Positions 32,787 to 43,885 are shown, counted from the first letter of the stretch. The stretch is 64,000 nucleotides of DNA from Streptomyces genisteinicus (GCF_014489615.1 NZ_CP060825.1:434001-498000); one strand, 5' to 3'. The notes: generated by a model not told the origin, from the sequence alone. Numbers and translations: made by a program.

Positions 32787-33299
32787 ATGGACAGCGCCGA
32801 CCTGCTGGCGGATGCCTTCGACCGGGTGCGCGCGGTGGTGCACGAGACGGTGGAGGGCCTGTCGGACGACGACCTGACGGCCCGGCCCGGCCCGGACGCC
32901 AACACGATCGCCTGGCTCGTCTGGCACCTGACCCGCGTCCAGGACGACCACCTCGCCGACGCCGCGGGCACCGAGCAGGTGTGGACGGCCGACGGCTGGG
33001 CCGAGCGGTTCGCGCTGCCGTTCCCGCCGTCGGCCACCGGGTACGGGCACTCGCCCGGCGACGTCGCCTCGGTGCGGGCCGGCGCCGGCGACCTGCTCGG
33101 CTACCACGACGCCGTGCACGCCGCCACCCGGCGCTGGGTCCGCACCCTCGACGCCGCCGCGCTCGACCGGGTCGTGGACGCCTCGTGGACGCCGCCGGTC
33201 ACCCTGGGCGTCCGCCTGGTCAGCGTCGTCGCGGACGACCTCCAGCACGCGGGCCAGGCCGCGTACGTCCGCGGCCTGCTGGAGCGGCGCGGCAGCTGA
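32787..33299 (+). CDS. DinB-superfamily (DUF664) protein
   Basis: A 170-residue four-helix protein of the DinB/MDMPI-like superfamily, which includes mycothiol- and bacillithiol-dependent enzymes. The segment NTIAWLVWHLTRVQDDHLAD carries the first metal-site His, and VADDLQHAGQAAYVRGLLE the C-terminal His; together with a mid-protein His they would bind a divalent metal. ATG 32787 follows GAGGAG. Actinobacteria make mycothiol, so a thiol-transfer role is plausible. It is divergent from the HTH/Clp-N operon. Confidence 0.8.
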   Translation: MDSADLLADAFDRVRAVVHETVEGLSDDDLTARPGPDANTIAWLVWHLTRVQDDHLADAAGTEQVWTADGWAERFALPFPPSATGYGHSPGDVASVRAGAGDLLGYHDAVHAATRRWVRTLDAAALDRVVDASWTPPVTLGVRLVSVVADDLQHAGQAAYVRGLLERRGS

Positions 33300-33518
33300 G
33301 ACCGGCACACCGCCGGACGGCCGGCGGCGGACGGACCGGCGCACCCCGGACCGCTGACATCGCGCCCCGGACCGCTGACCGCCGGCGGGACCGGCATGCG
33401 CCGACGGCGGGTGACGGGGCGGGCACGCCCCGTCGGCGCCTCGCCCCTCGCTGGTCGCGGCCGCCGGTGAGTGGCACGCTGAGACGGGGGTGTCTGCCCG
33501 ACGATCCCGGGAGGACGG

Positions 33519-34997
33519 ATGGGACGTGACGTCCCGGCGCTGGTGTTCACCCGTGACGACCGCCGCCGCTACCGCACCAAGATGCAGTCCTGCCTGGACA
33601 CCTTCGCGCAGATGCTGCGCGAGGCCCGCTTCGAGTTCGAGCGGCCCCAGGTGGGCCTGGAGATCGAGCTCAACCTGGTCGACGGCTCCGGAGAACCCGC
33701 GATGCGCAGCGCCGAGGTGCTGGAGGCCATCGCGGACGCGGCCTGGGACAGCGAACTCGGCCGCTTCAACCTGGAGATCAACATCCTGCCTCGGCAGCTG
33801 ACGGCGGGCGGCCCCGACTCCTGGGAGCAGGAGATCCGCGACGCGCTCAACCACGCCGAGCAGCGGGCCTCGGACGTCGGCGCGCACCTCATGATGGTCG
33901 GCATCCTGCCGACGCTGCGCCGCGACCACGTCGGTGCGGCCGCGCTCTCCGAGAACCCGCGCTACCACCTGCTCAACGAGCAGGTGTTCGCGGCACGGGG
34001 CGAGGACCTGCGCATCGAGATCGACGGCATCGACCGGCTGCGGACGTACGCCGACACCATCACGCCCGAGGCGGCCTGCACCAGCACCCAGTTCCATCTG
34101 CAGGTCTCGCCCGACCGGTTCGCGGCCTACTGGAACGCGGCGCAGGCGATCGCGGGCGTGCAGGTGGCGCTCGCGGCCAACGCGCCGTTCCTCTTCGGCA
34201 AGGAGCTCTGGCGCGAGACCCGCGTCCCGCTCTTCGAGCAGGCCACCGACACCCGGCCCGACGAGCTGAAGGTGCAGGGCGTGCGCCCGCGCGTCTGGTT
34301 CGGCGAGCGGTGGATCACCGGCGTCTTCGACCTGTTCGAGGAGAACCTGCGCTACTTCCCCGCGCTGCTCCCCCTGTGCGACGACGAGGACCCGCGCGAC
34401 ACCCTGGACGGCGGCGACGCGCCCCAGCTCGCCGAACTGACCCTGCACAACGGGACGATCTACCGGTGGAACCGCCCGGTCTACGCCGTGGACAAGGGCA
34501 AGCCGCACCTGCGGATCGAGAACCGGGTGCTGCCCGCCGGGCCGACGGTGGCCGACACGCTCGCCAACGGCGCGTTCTACTACGGGCTGACGCGTGCCCT
34601 GGTGGACGAGGAGCGCCCGGTGTGGTCGCGGATGTCCTTCCAGGCCGCCGAGGACAATCTGCACGCCGCGGCCCGGCACGGGATCGACGCCCGTCTGTAC
34701 TGGCCCGGCATGGGCGAGGTGCCGGTGGCCGAACTGGTGCTGCGCCGCCTGCTGCCGCTGGCCCACCGCGGGCTGGAGGCGTCGGGAATGGACGCGCCCT
34801 GGCGCGAGCCGCTGCTGGGCGTCATCGAGCAGCGGTGCGTCACCGGGCGCAACGGCGCGGTGTGGCAGGCGGAGATGTTCCGCCACATCGACCGCACCGG
34901 CCGGGTCGGGCGGGAGGAGGCGCTGCGTCTGATGACGCGGCAGTACCTCGACTACATGCACCTCAACGCCCCGGCCCACACCTGGCCCGTCGAGTAG
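33519..34997 (+). CDS. Glutamate-cysteine ligase family 2 protein
   Basis: A 492-residue carboxylate-amine ligase of the GCS2 type. Features are VGLEIELNLV (metal-binding Glu), STQFHLQVSP, the RIEIDGID region, HNGTIYRWNRPVY and HLRIENRVLPAGPT with the conserved Arg. The family makes gamma-glutamyl amides with ATP. Streptomycetes use mycothiol rather than glutathione, so the true acceptor is uncertain. ATG 33519 follows GGGAGGAC. A hairpin (35018-35037) follows the stop. Only weakly connected to its neighbours. Confidence 0.85.
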   Translation: MGRDVPALVFTRDDRRRYRTKMQSCLDTFAQMLREARFEFERPQVGLEIELNLVDGSGEPAMRSAEVLEAIADAAWDSELGRFNLEINILPRQLTAGGPDSWEQEIRDALNHAEQRASDVGAHLMMVGILPTLRRDHVGAAALSENPRYHLLNEQVFAARGEDLRIEIDGIDRLRTYADTITPEAACTSTQFHLQVSPDRFAAYWNAAQAIAGVQVALAANAPFLFGKELWRETRVPLFEQATDTRPDELKVQGVRPRVWFGERWITGVFDLFEENLRYFPALLPLCDDEDPRDTLDGGDAPQLAELTLHNGTIYRWNRPVYAVDKGKPHLRIENRVLPAGPTVADTLANGAFYYGLTRALVDEERPVWSRMSFQAAEDNLHAAARHGIDARLYWPGMGEVPVAELVLRRLLPLAHRGLEASGMDAPWREPLLGVIEQRCVTGRNGAVWQAEMFRHIDRTGRVGREEALRLMTRQYLDYMHLNAPAHTWPVE

Positions 34998-35017
34998 GGC
35001 CGGGCGCGGGCCGGGGC

Positions 35018-35037
35018 GGGCGGCCCGACGGCCGCCC
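35018..35037. terminator. Hairpin between convergent genes
   Basis: GGGCGGCC (35018-35025) pairs with GGCCGCCC (35030-35037) across CGAC, between the ligase gene and the convergent SH3-protein gene. Confidence 0.5.
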
Positions 35038-35068
35038 GGGGGCGCGGGCAGCCTCCCGGAGGCGCTCG

Positions 35069-35455
35069 CTAGCGGAGCACGTCCTTGCAGTAGTTCACCG
35101 TGCCGGTCTGGACCACGTAGCGTGCGGGCACCCAGACCTTGCGGCTGTCGCGGACGAGGTACCAGACGTCGTTGCCGGCGATGTTCTGCGCGCGCACCTT
35201 GCAGGTCAGGCCGATCTGCGCGCGGTAGGCGAGCGTGCCCTTCACGGACGAGTCGGTGCTCGGGTAGGCGCGCAGGTTCAGCCCGCTCTGCGCGGTGACC
35301 GTGCCGTAGGGCCTGGCGGGCGCGGCGGCCGGGGCGCCGGCGGGGGCGGCGGCACCGGCGGGGGCGGCGACCGTCAGGGCCACACCGACGGCGAGGACAC
35401 CGGCCGCGACGCGGGAGGAGAGGCTTCCGGCAGGGCGGATGGTGGTCATGGTCAT
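35069..35455 (-). CDS. Secreted SH3-domain protein
   Basis: A 128-residue exported protein: signal peptide about residues 1-36 ending AGA-A, a short Ala/Pro linker, then one bacterial SH3 domain (SGLNLRAYPSTDSSVKGTL ... GLTCKVRAQNIAGNDVWYLVRD ... WVPARYV) and two Cys that may pair. Such domains bind cell-wall peptides. ATG 35455 follows GGAG. No enzymatic domain; probably a cell-wall-associated protein. Confidence 0.88.
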   Translation of the reverse strand: MTMTTIRPAGSLSSRVAAGVLAVGVALTVAAPAGAAAPAGAPAAAPARPYGTVTAQSGLNLRAYPSTDSSVKGTLAYRAQIGLTCKVRAQNIAGNDVWYLVRDSRKVWVPARYVVQTGTVNYCKDVLR

Positions 35456-35652
35456 CGAACGGCTCCGATCGCTGGACGGCCCCCCGCTACCGGCCCGACC
35501 CTAGGGCGGGCGGAGCCCCGTACCGCGCAGAAATGCCCGGCGGGCGCTCCGTGTTCGCCCCGAGGGGGGAACACACAGCGCCCGCCGGGCGGCGGCGGCC
35601 CCGGGGAACGTCGCGCTCCACGGGGCCGCCCGGACCCTCGCACGGCAGCCGG

Positions 35653-35844
35653 TCACACGTCGGGGTAGATGTCCCCGGTGCCCATCGCGGACTCCTGGTC
35701 GGACTGGGCCTTCAGCCGCTGGGCCTTGTCCTTCAGCCGCTGGGCCTCCTTGGGGTCGCTGCTGCGGCCGGCGGCCTCGTCCAGTTCCTTCGCCTTCTCC
35801 CGCATCTGCCGCACCCGGCCGCGGGACTCGTCGGTACCGCTCAT
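35653..35844 (-). CDS. DUF6381-like small hydrophilic protein
   Basis: A 63-residue, highly charged protein with a heptad-like coiled-coil centre (RGRVRQMREKAKELDEAAG ... PKEAQRLKDKAQRLKAQSDQ) and a tail ending GDIYPDV. It resembles small streptomycete stress-associated proteins (DUF6381, CsbD-like size). ATG 35844 follows GAGGAG. Function unknown. Confidence 0.75.
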   Translation of the reverse strand: MSGTDESRGRVRQMREKAKELDEAAGRSSDPKEAQRLKDKAQRLKAQSDQESAMGTGDIYPDV

Positions 35845-35938
35845 GATCACTCCTCGGACGTGTCGAGCACTGACCACCCAGCGAAACAGGGCCGCCGCAC
35901 CGGCGCATCTCGGAGGTCCCGGGGCGGCCCCGAGGAGG

Positions 35939-37485
<1,547 letters not shown>

Positions 37486-37489
<4 letters not shown>

Positions 37490-38085
37490 GGTGCGAGGGT
37501 CCTCTCCAGAAGGGTGCGCAGTTCGCCGAGGAACGCGGCGTCGGTGAGCTCCTCGTCGTCCGCGTCGGTCATCGTGCGCAGGGACATCGCGAAGGACTGC
37601 ACGACGAGGAGGAGCGATCGGGCCTGCCGGCCGGTGTGGGTGCGGCGGACGGAGCCGTCCGCGTGCCCCTCCTCCAGCCCTCCGGTGATGAGACCGAGCA
37701 GGGCGTCCTGACTGGCTCCGCGCCGGTCCAGGAGGTACGGGAGGAGGAGTTCGGGGTCGACGTCGAGGATCTTGTGGAACAGCGGGTGCCCGCGGAACGC
37801 CTCGACGCCGGCGACCAGTCCGGAGACGATCCGGTCCCTGGTGGGGACGCCGGGCGTCTGCTCGGGCATGGCGCCGACCGCCAGCGCGATCCACTCGCGG
37901 GTCATCAGGTCGCCGACGAGGCTGCGCACGTCGGGCCAGCGGCGGTAGAGCGTCATCCGGGACACGCCGGCGCGCCGGGCGACGTCGGTCAGGGTCGTGC
38001 GGCGTACGCCGACGGCGAGGACGCAGTCGCGTGCGGCATCGAGCACGGCGTCTGCGTCCGACTGGTTGTGACGAATGGGCGTCAT
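37486..38085 (-). CDS. TetR-family repressor of the glpD cluster
   Basis: A 199-residue TetR protein: N-terminal helix-turn-helix LTDVARRAGVSRMTLYRRWPDVRSLV (about residues 28-55, quoted in part) and a helical ligand domain. It is the first gene of an operon with glpD and is divergent from the FAD oxidase gene. A -10 box TACACT (38098-38093) ends 7 nt before the ATG, so the mRNA is likely leaderless. It probably controls both directions. Confidence 0.88.
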
Positions 38086-38100
38086 CTGTCACAGTGTAAT
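38086..38100. promoter_or_regulatory. Divergent promoter core between TetR and oxidase genes
   Basis: Minus strand -10 TACACT (38098-38093) and plus strand -10 candidate TGTAAT (38095-38100) overlap. CTGTCACAG within it is an imperfect palindrome and a likely TetR contact. The whole gap is only 70 bp. Confidence 0.45.
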
Positions 38101-38155
38101 GCCAGGGCGGGCCGCGCGGCAGTGCACCCCGCGAACCGACGTGAGGAAGAGCGAC

Positions 38156-39751
38156 GTGGACATGTTGTGGAGCGGCTGGGGCGACCCGGCCAAGGCGGCC
38201 CCCCTGCCCGACGCGGTGACCGGTCTGCTGCGCGACCTGCTCGGCGTGACCCGCCGCGAGGAGGGGATCGCCTCCCTCGACGCCGTGGAGGTCCCGGCGT
38301 CGCCCCTCGGCGCGGAGGCGCTCGCCGCGCTGGCCGACTGCGTCGGCGGCGCGGCGCACGTCGACACCGGCGCCGAGAGCCGCGTCCGCCACACCCGCGG
38401 CAAGTCCACGCCCGACCTGCTGCGCATCCGCGCCGGCGACACCGCCGACACCCCGGCCGCCGTGGTGCTGCCCGGCAGCCACGACGAGGTGCTCGCGGTG
38501 CTGCGCGTCTGCGCCGAACAGGGCCTGTCCGCCGTCCCGTTCGGCGGCGGGACCTCCGTCGTCGGCGGACTCGCGCCGGAGGCGAAGCGCCCGTTCGTCG
38601 CCCTCGACCTGCGCCGGCTCGACCGGCTGGTCCGCGTCGACGACGTCTCCCGCACGGCCGTCCTCGAACCCGGTCTGCGCGGACCGCGGTGCGAGGCGCT
38701 CCTCAACGAACAGGGCTGGACGCTGGGCCACTTCCCGCAGTCCTTCGAGTGGGCGACGGTCGGCGGATTCGCCGCGGCACGCTCCAGCGGCCAGGCGTCG
38801 GCGGGCTACGGCCGCTTCGACGAGATGGTCCTCGGACTGACCGTGGCCACCCCCGAGGGCACCCTGGAGACCGGCCGGGCACCGCGCTCGGCCGCCGGCC
38901 CCGACCTGCGGCAGCTCCTGCTCGGCTCGGAGGGAGCGTTCGGCGTGATCACCGCCGTCACCGTGCGCATCCGCCCGCTGCCGGAGCGCAGGACCTACGA
39001 GGGCTGGCGCTTCCCGTCGTTCGAGGCCGGCGCCGCGGCCCTGCGCGCCCTCGCCCAGGACGGGCCGCGGCCCACCGTGCTGCGCCTCTCCGACGAGACG
39101 GAGACCTTCATCGGGCTGGCGCAGCCCGACGCCATCGGCAGCGGGGACGGGGCGGCGGCGGCCGGCTGCATGGCGATCGCCGGATACGAGGGCACCGCGG
39201 CCGACACCGCCGAACGCCGCGAGAAGGCGGCCGCCGTCCTCACCGCGCTCGGCGGCGAGTTCATCGGCGCCGAGCCCGGGGAGCGCTGGGCCCACGGCCG
39301 CTACGACGCCCCCTACCTGCGGGACGCGCTGCTGGACGCGGGCGCCTTCGCCGAGACACTGGAGACCGCCGCCTTCTGGTCCGACGTGCCCGGGCTGTAC
39401 GCCGCGGTCCGCACCGCGCTCACCGACACCCTGACCGCCGGCGGCACCCCGCCGCTGGTCATGTGCCACATCTCCCACGTCTACGAGAACGGCGCGTCCC
39501 TGTACTTCACCGTCGTCTCGGCGCAGGGCGAGGACGCCGTCGCGCACTGGGACACCGCGAAGCGCGCGGCCAACGAGGCGATCCTCGCCGCGGGCGGCAC
39601 CATCAGCCACCACCACGGGGTGGGCACCGACCACCGCGACTGGTACGCCCGGGAGGTCGGCCCCCTCGGGGTCCGTATGCTGCAGGCCGTCAAGGCCGAG
39701 ACCGACCCCGCCGGCGTCCTCAGCCCCGGCGTCCTGCTCCCCGTCCGCTGA
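38156..39751 (+). CDS. FAD-linked oxidase, alkyldihydroxyacetonephosphate synthase-like
   Basis: A 531-residue enzyme. The FAD-binding type-4 domain is at about residues 95-270 (VVLPGSHDEVLAVLRVCAEQ, PFGGGTSVVGG, QSFEWATVGGFAAARSSG) and the C-terminal domain carries the alkyl-DHAP synthase signature ISHHHGVGTDHRDWY. Eukaryotic relatives exchange an acyl for an alkyl chain on DHAP in ether-lipid synthesis; bacterial relatives may oxidise D-2-hydroxy acids instead. GTG 38156 follows GAGGAAGAG. It is followed 26 bp later by a lipid-kinase gene and is divergent from TetR/glpD. Confidence 0.85.
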   Translation: MDMLWSGWGDPAKAAPLPDAVTGLLRDLLGVTRREEGIASLDAVEVPASPLGAEALAALADCVGGAAHVDTGAESRVRHTRGKSTPDLLRIRAGDTADTPAAVVLPGSHDEVLAVLRVCAEQGLSAVPFGGGTSVVGGLAPEAKRPFVALDLRRLDRLVRVDDVSRTAVLEPGLRGPRCEALLNEQGWTLGHFPQSFEWATVGGFAAARSSGQASAGYGRFDEMVLGLTVATPEGTLETGRAPRSAAGPDLRQLLLGSEGAFGVITAVTVRIRPLPERRTYEGWRFPSFEAGAAALRALAQDGPRPTVLRLSDETETFIGLAQPDAIGSGDGAAAAGCMAIAGYEGTAADTAERREKAAAVLTALGGEFIGAEPGERWAHGRYDAPYLRDALLDAGAFAETLETAAFWSDVPGLYAAVRTALTDTLTAGGTPPLVMCHISHVYENGASLYFTVVSAQGEDAVAHWDTAKRAANEAILAAGGTISHHHGVGTDHRDWYAREVGPLGVRMLQAVKAETDPAGVLSPGVLLPVR

Positions 39752-39777
39752 CCACCGTGCCGCCCGGAGGCGTATCC

Positions 39778-40692
39778 ATGCGACAGTTCACCGCCGTCGT
39801 CAACCCGACCGCGGGCAGCTCCAGCGGTACGGCGGCGCTCCTTCCCGTCGCCCGCCTGCTGCGCGAGGCGGGCGCGGAGATCGACACCCAGTACAGCCGC
39901 AGTCTGGAGCACGCCCGCGAACTCGCCCGCCGGGCGGGGGCGGCGGGCCGTGCGGTCCTCGCCGTCGGCGGCGACGGGATGGCCGGCTGCGTCGGCGGGG
40001 CGCTCAGCGGCACCGGCGCCGAGTTCGGCCTGGTGCCAGCGGGCCGCGGCAACGACTTCGCCCGGGCGCTGGGGCTGCCGCAGGAGGCGCCCGACCTCGC
40101 CGGAGTCCTGCTCCGCGGGGCGGCGAGGCCCGTCGACACCATCGAGGTCACCTCCGCCGTGCACGACGGCATATCGGTCCTCGGCAGCGTGTACGCGGGT
40201 GTCGACGCCGTCGCCAACCGGCACGCCAACACCTCCCGGCTGCTGCGCGGAGCGGCCTCGTACTACGCGGGCGGGCTGCGGGCCGTCACGGCGTGGCGGC
40301 CCGCCTCGTACCGGATCACGGTCGACGGGGTGCTGCACGAGCGCCGCGGCTACACCGTCGTCGCCGCCAACTCCGGCTTCTACGGCTTCAACCGGCGCAT
40401 CGCACCGGGGGCGCGGGTGGACGACGGGAGCCTGGACGTGGTCGTCATCCACGACGCCCCGAAGCGGTTGTTCTTCGCGATGATGAACGAGCTCAAGACC
40501 GGCGCCCACATACGGCGCCCCCAGGTGGAGATCCTCAGCGGCAAGGAGATCCGCATCGAGGCCGAACGCCCGCTGCCCTACGGCGCGGACGGGGAGGTGG
40601 ACGCGTCACTTCCGGTGACCGTGCGGGTACAGCCGGGCGCACTGAGGGTGCTGTGTCCCGAACCGGTTCCGGAATTTCGGTCCCGCCGGTAG
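39778..40692 (+). CDS. Diacylglycerol kinase family lipid kinase
   Basis: A 304-residue DAGK-catalytic-domain protein: VVNPTAG at the start, AVGGDGMAG (GGDG nucleotide motif), PAGRGNDFARALG and VDDGSLDVVVIHD. The family phosphorylates diacylglycerol or other lipid alcohols at the membrane with ATP. ATG 39778 follows GGAGGCG. It is 26 bp after the oxidase gene and likely cotranscribed, so the trio GlpD-oxidase-kinase looks like a glycerolipid module. Confidence 0.88.
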   Translation: MRQFTAVVNPTAGSSSGTAALLPVARLLREAGAEIDTQYSRSLEHARELARRAGAAGRAVLAVGGDGMAGCVGGALSGTGAEFGLVPAGRGNDFARALGLPQEAPDLAGVLLRGAARPVDTIEVTSAVHDGISVLGSVYAGVDAVANRHANTSRLLRGAASYYAGGLRAVTAWRPASYRITVDGVLHERRGYTVVAANSGFYGFNRRIAPGARVDDGSLDVVVIHDAPKRLFFAMMNELKTGAHIRRPQVEILSGKEIRIEAERPLPYGADGEVDASLPVTVRVQPGALRVLCPEPVPEFRSRR

Positions 40693-40724
40693 CGATCAAG
40701 CGGGAGGAGTGTGACGTTGGATGC

Positions 40725-41024
40725 ATGAGCTGGGCATCCTGGACTACTCCTGGTGTGTATTCCGGACACGGCGGCGTCCTCACCGACGAGGTCGGTGTCG
40801 TGTCGGGCGACCTCACGGTGCACACCACCTGGGTCGACGGCGAGGCAGCCGTCACGGTGCAGTACACCGGGGCCGCCGACTGGTTCACGATGTCGGGCAG
40901 TCCGGCACCGTGTCCGTCCGAGACGGCGAGCCGTGATCTCCACGACGCGGTGATCGAGGCGGTCCGCGGTCCGACGACGGCGACGGTGCCACCGCTGCCG
41001 CAGGCGTCGGCCGAGATCGACTGA
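40725..41024 (+). CDS. Small hypothetical protein
   Basis: A 99-residue acidic protein, mostly predicted beta strands (VYSGHGGVLTDEVGVVSGDL, TVHTTWVDGEAAVTVQYTGA). No signal or membrane segment and no recognised domain. The start is the first in-frame ATG; GGGAGGAG lies 17 bp away, rather far. It is 32 bp after the lipid kinase. I do not recognise it. Confidence 0.6.
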   Translation: MSWASWTTPGVYSGHGGVLTDEVGVVSGDLTVHTTWVDGEAAVTVQYTGAADWFTMSGSPAPCPSETASRDLHDAVIEAVRGPTTATVPPLPQASAEID

Positions 41025-41351
41025 GCCCGCCGCACCCGTGTCCCGGCCCTCACGGGCCGGGGCTCCCGAACCACCCACGGGGCGCGGTCTCCCGCGCGGA
41101 CCGGGCAGTTCGGCCTCCGGGCCACGTTCCCGCCGGTCCGAGCCGGGGACAGGGGACGCCCGCCGCACCGGCGGGCGTCCTGCGCACGTCCGCACGCGCC
41201 TACGGCGCCGGGGCGTGCGCGGGACGGTCCACGGGAGCCGCGCAGGGCCCGGAACCGGCCCGGCGGGTGGGCGGCGGGGCGCGGACGGCACGGGCCCCGG
41301 TCCACGGCGCGGGCGGCACGATTACGCGCCGACACCCGCGCGCCCGGAGCC
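41025..41351. other. Gene-free stretch between convergent genes
   Basis: About 330 bp, GC-rich, without a supported gene, clear hairpin or promoter. Confidence 0.5.
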
Positions 41352-42464
41352 TCAGCCGCCCCGCAGCACACGGAACCGGCCCGGGTCGGACGGGTCACGG
41401 TCCACGACCTGGACCGGCGCCCAGGTCCACTGCCACACGCCGGTCCCCGGGGTCCGTGCGAAGCGGACCGGTCCGCGGGTGACCTCGGTCTCCACGCCGC
41501 CCCAGTCCACGCCGGTACGGACCCGGTCGGGCCCCTGCTTCCGGAGCACGTCGGCGAGCACGGCGATCGTGTCCCAGCCCTCGAAGCCCACGAACGACGG
41601 CTCCCCGCCGAGCCGTCCGCGCAGCGCGCCCGCGACGCGGGTGCCGAGCGGGCCGAGGCGCTCGGGCAGGTAGCGGAGGAACGGGACGGCGGCGCCGTCG
41701 GCCCCCAGCGCCTCCGCCCAGCCGGCGAACTCCGGCTGACCGGCCGGGGCTCCGATCAGCAGGTCCGCCAGCCGCCGGTCCCGGCGGACCGCCCCGGCGA
41801 TCCGCGTCACCGGGTCCGGATACCCGGCCAGCAGCAGCAGGGCGGTCGCATCCCCGTCGGCGAGTGCGTCGCACAGGGCCGGGGGGCCGAGGACGGCCGT
41901 GTCGAGCCGGGTGACGGTGCCTCCGTGCGCGCCGAGACGGTCGCGCAGGACACGGGTCCCGGCCGCCCAGTAGACGCTCGCGTCGGCCGCCACGGCGATG
42001 TGCCGGTGCCCCGCGTCGAGGAGGTGGTCGGCGTAGATCCGCCAGCCGTGGGACTGCGCCGGGGCGATCCGCGCGACGCCTTCCGCCGGGTGGTCGGTGA
42101 GCGCGTCGAGTACCGCGGACGAGCAGAGGAACGGCAGACCGGCCTCGCCGGCGCGGGCGGCGGCGGCCCGGGCGACGACGCTGTGGTACTCCCCCGCCAG
42201 TGCCACCACGCCCAGCCCCGCGAGTTCGTCCACGGCGGCCGCCGCCCGTCCCGGGTCGGCGGCGGTGTCCCGGACCACCAGCTCCAGCGGCGTCCCGTCG
42301 ATCCCGCCGGCCGCGTTGGCGTCGTGCACGCCCTGTTCGAGTCCGGCCAGGAGATGGCGGCCCGCCTCGGTCCATCCGGGCCGGGTCAGTGGAGCGAGCG
42401 CGCCGATCCTGACGGCCGGGCCCCCTCGTGCCGCCGTTGCGGGCCGTGCCGACGGCTTGGTCAT
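41352..42464 (-). CDS. Orphan periplasmic-binding-type (leucine/amide-binding) protein
   Basis: A 370-residue type-1 periplasmic-binding fold like the LivJ/AmiC family: VRIGALAPLTRPGW, EQGVHDANAAGGIDGTPLELVVRD and LGVVALAGEYHSVVARAAA, with FVGFEGWDTIAVLADVLRK near the end. No signal peptide or lipobox is visible from ATG 42464 or the in-frame codons upstream, so it may be cytoplasmic and act as a ligand sensor, and no transporter permease or ATPase genes are adjacent. Ligand unknown. Confidence 0.78.
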   Translation of the reverse strand: MTKPSARPATAARGGPAVRIGALAPLTRPGWTEAGRHLLAGLEQGVHDANAAGGIDGTPLELVVRDTAADPGRAAAAVDELAGLGVVALAGEYHSVVARAAAARAGEAGLPFLCSSAVLDALTDHPAEGVARIAPAQSHGWRIYADHLLDAGHRHIAVAADASVYWAAGTRVLRDRLGAHGGTVTRLDTAVLGPPALCDALADGDATALLLLAGYPDPVTRIAGAVRRDRRLADLLIGAPAGQPEFAGWAEALGADGAAVPFLRYLPERLGPLGTRVAGALRGRLGGEPSFVGFEGWDTIAVLADVLRKQGPDRVRTGVDWGGVETEVTRGPVRFARTPGTGVWQWTWAPVQVVDRDPSDPGRFRVLRGG

Positions 42465-42732
42465 GAGCCGGTGTCCCCCTGTTCCGACGACGTCTCGCCC
42501 CGGCGTGTGCCCGCCGCGTGCCGCGGGCGGGCCCGTGACGGGCGTCCGCCTCCGCACGCCACGGCGGGAGCGTCCCGGTGGCCGTGCCGGCCATTGATCC
42601 ACTCCGGGCACCGCGGGGCAACCCGTTTTCCGGGCGGCGGCTACCGTGGTGCCGTCCCGGGGCAGGGCACGCCGCCGCGTTCCGCGCCCGCCGGGAGCTG
42701 CCACCGCCGTCCGCCCAGAAAGCGCCACCACC

Positions 42733-43068
42733 GTGCTCGTCGCCCGCTCCGTCGCCCTGTTCGCCGTCGCCGCGCTCTTCGAGATCGGCGGCGCATGGCT
42801 CGTCTGGCAAGGACTGCGGGAACACCGGGGCTGGATCTGGATCGGAGCGGGGGTGATCGCGCTCGGTCTCTACGGCGTGGTCGCCACCTTCCAGAGCGAT
42901 GACAACTTCGGCCGCATCCTCGCCGCTTACGGAGGCGTCTTCGTCGCGGGTTCGATCGCCTGGGGCATGGTCGCCGACGGCTACCGACCCGACCGCTACG
43001 ACGTGACCGGCGCCCTGATCTGCCTCGCCGGCATGGCCGTCATCATGTACGCGCCCCGCTCCCACTGA
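42733..43068 (+). CDS. YnfA-family (UPF0060) small membrane protein
   Basis: A 111-residue protein with four transmembrane helices and the family motifs [19 protein letters not shown] and [26 protein letters not shown]. YnfA proteins are SMR-like; some export drugs or cations. The start is GTG 42733; no strong ribosome-binding site is visible. It is convergent with a secreted-protein gene, separated by a hairpin. Confidence 0.9.
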   Translation: MLVARSVALFAVAALFEIGGAWLVWQGLREHRGWIWIGAGVIALGLYGVVATFQSDDNFGRILAAYGGVFVAGSIAWGMVADGYRPDRYDVTGALICLAGMAVIMYAPRSH

Positions 43069-43204
43069 CCCGCCCCCGCCCGCCCGGCGCCCCGCCTGCC
43101 GCGCACGTGCCGGCGCGCGGGCCCGCGGCGTGGGCAGGCGCGACGGGAGGGCAACGGCAGGGCCGCCCCGCGCCGGGAGGGTCCCCGGCCCGGGGCGGCC
43201 CGGA

Positions 43205-43248
43205 GCGGGGCCGTTCCGGCATCCCCGTGCACGCCGGAACAGCCCCGC
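43205..43248. terminator. Bidirectional hairpin terminator
   Basis: 16-bp arms (43205-43220 and 43233-43248) with one mismatch and a 12-nt loop, between the convergent YnfA-family and secreted-protein genes. Confidence 0.7.
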
Positions 43249-43261
43249 AGGATCGGGCGGT

Positions 43262-43885
43262 TCAGTGGAGGCGGGCCACCGCCGTCGCCGTCGTGTGCTT
43301 GAAGGCGGCGAGCGGAGCGCCGTCGAGGTCGCCCAGCTGCCCCCACTGCACGACGGTCACGGTGCGTCCGTCGCGGCCGACCGACCACAGGGCGATGTCC
43401 GTCGAACCGACCTCCGGGTCGTGGGTGTCGATGCTGTAGACGTTCGCGCCCTCCTCGACGTCGACCGGGCCGTGGTGGAACGCCTCACCCTCCAGACCGG
43501 GGTACTCCGCCACGAGCCGGTCGAGGCAGGTCTCGACGGCCTGGCGGAGCCGGTCGGCGAGCTGGGCGGCCTTGGCCGGGGTGGCGGCGACGGTGGTCGT
43601 CTGGCGGGCGCCCGTGTCGAGTTCGGTCCTGAAGTCGCGGTACGTCGTGCCGGACGCGGGGGTCGTGCCCGCCGTGCAGAACGACTCGTCGGCCGGCAGC
43701 CCCTTGCGCACCGGGTCCGCCGTCCAGGGCGTGCTCGCCGCGGGGAGGTCGCCGGGGGCGAGGAAGCGGGGCGCGGAAGCGGAGTGCGCCGCGGGAAGAG
43801 CGACTGCGGGCGCGGCAGCGGCGGCGGTCAGTGCGGCGCTCACGGCGAGAGCGGCGGCGGTACGGATGCGGGTGTTCTTCTTCAT
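43262..43885 (-). CDS. Secreted protein of unknown function
   Basis: A 207-residue exported protein. Signal peptide about residues 1-30 (MKKNTRIRT then a hydrophobic core, ending AVA-LP). The mature part has two Cys that may pair (FCTAGTT and TCLDRL) and a sandwich-like pattern ending VVQWGQLGD and AFKHTTATAVARLH. It resembles the streptomycete PknH/sensor-like exported proteins in size, but no family can be named. It is divergent from the HTH-membrane gene, with possible shared control at 44040-44080. Confidence 0.8.
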   Translation of the reverse strand: MKKNTRIRTAAALAVSAALTAAAAAPAVALPAAHSASAPRFLAPGDLPAASTPWTADPVRKGLPADESFCTAGTTPASGTTYRDFRTELDTGARQTTTVAATPAKAAQLADRLRQAVETCLDRLVAEYPGLEGEAFHHGPVDVEEGANVYSIDTHDPEVGSTDIALWSVGRDGRTVTVVQWGQLGDLDGAPLAAFKHTTATAVARLH

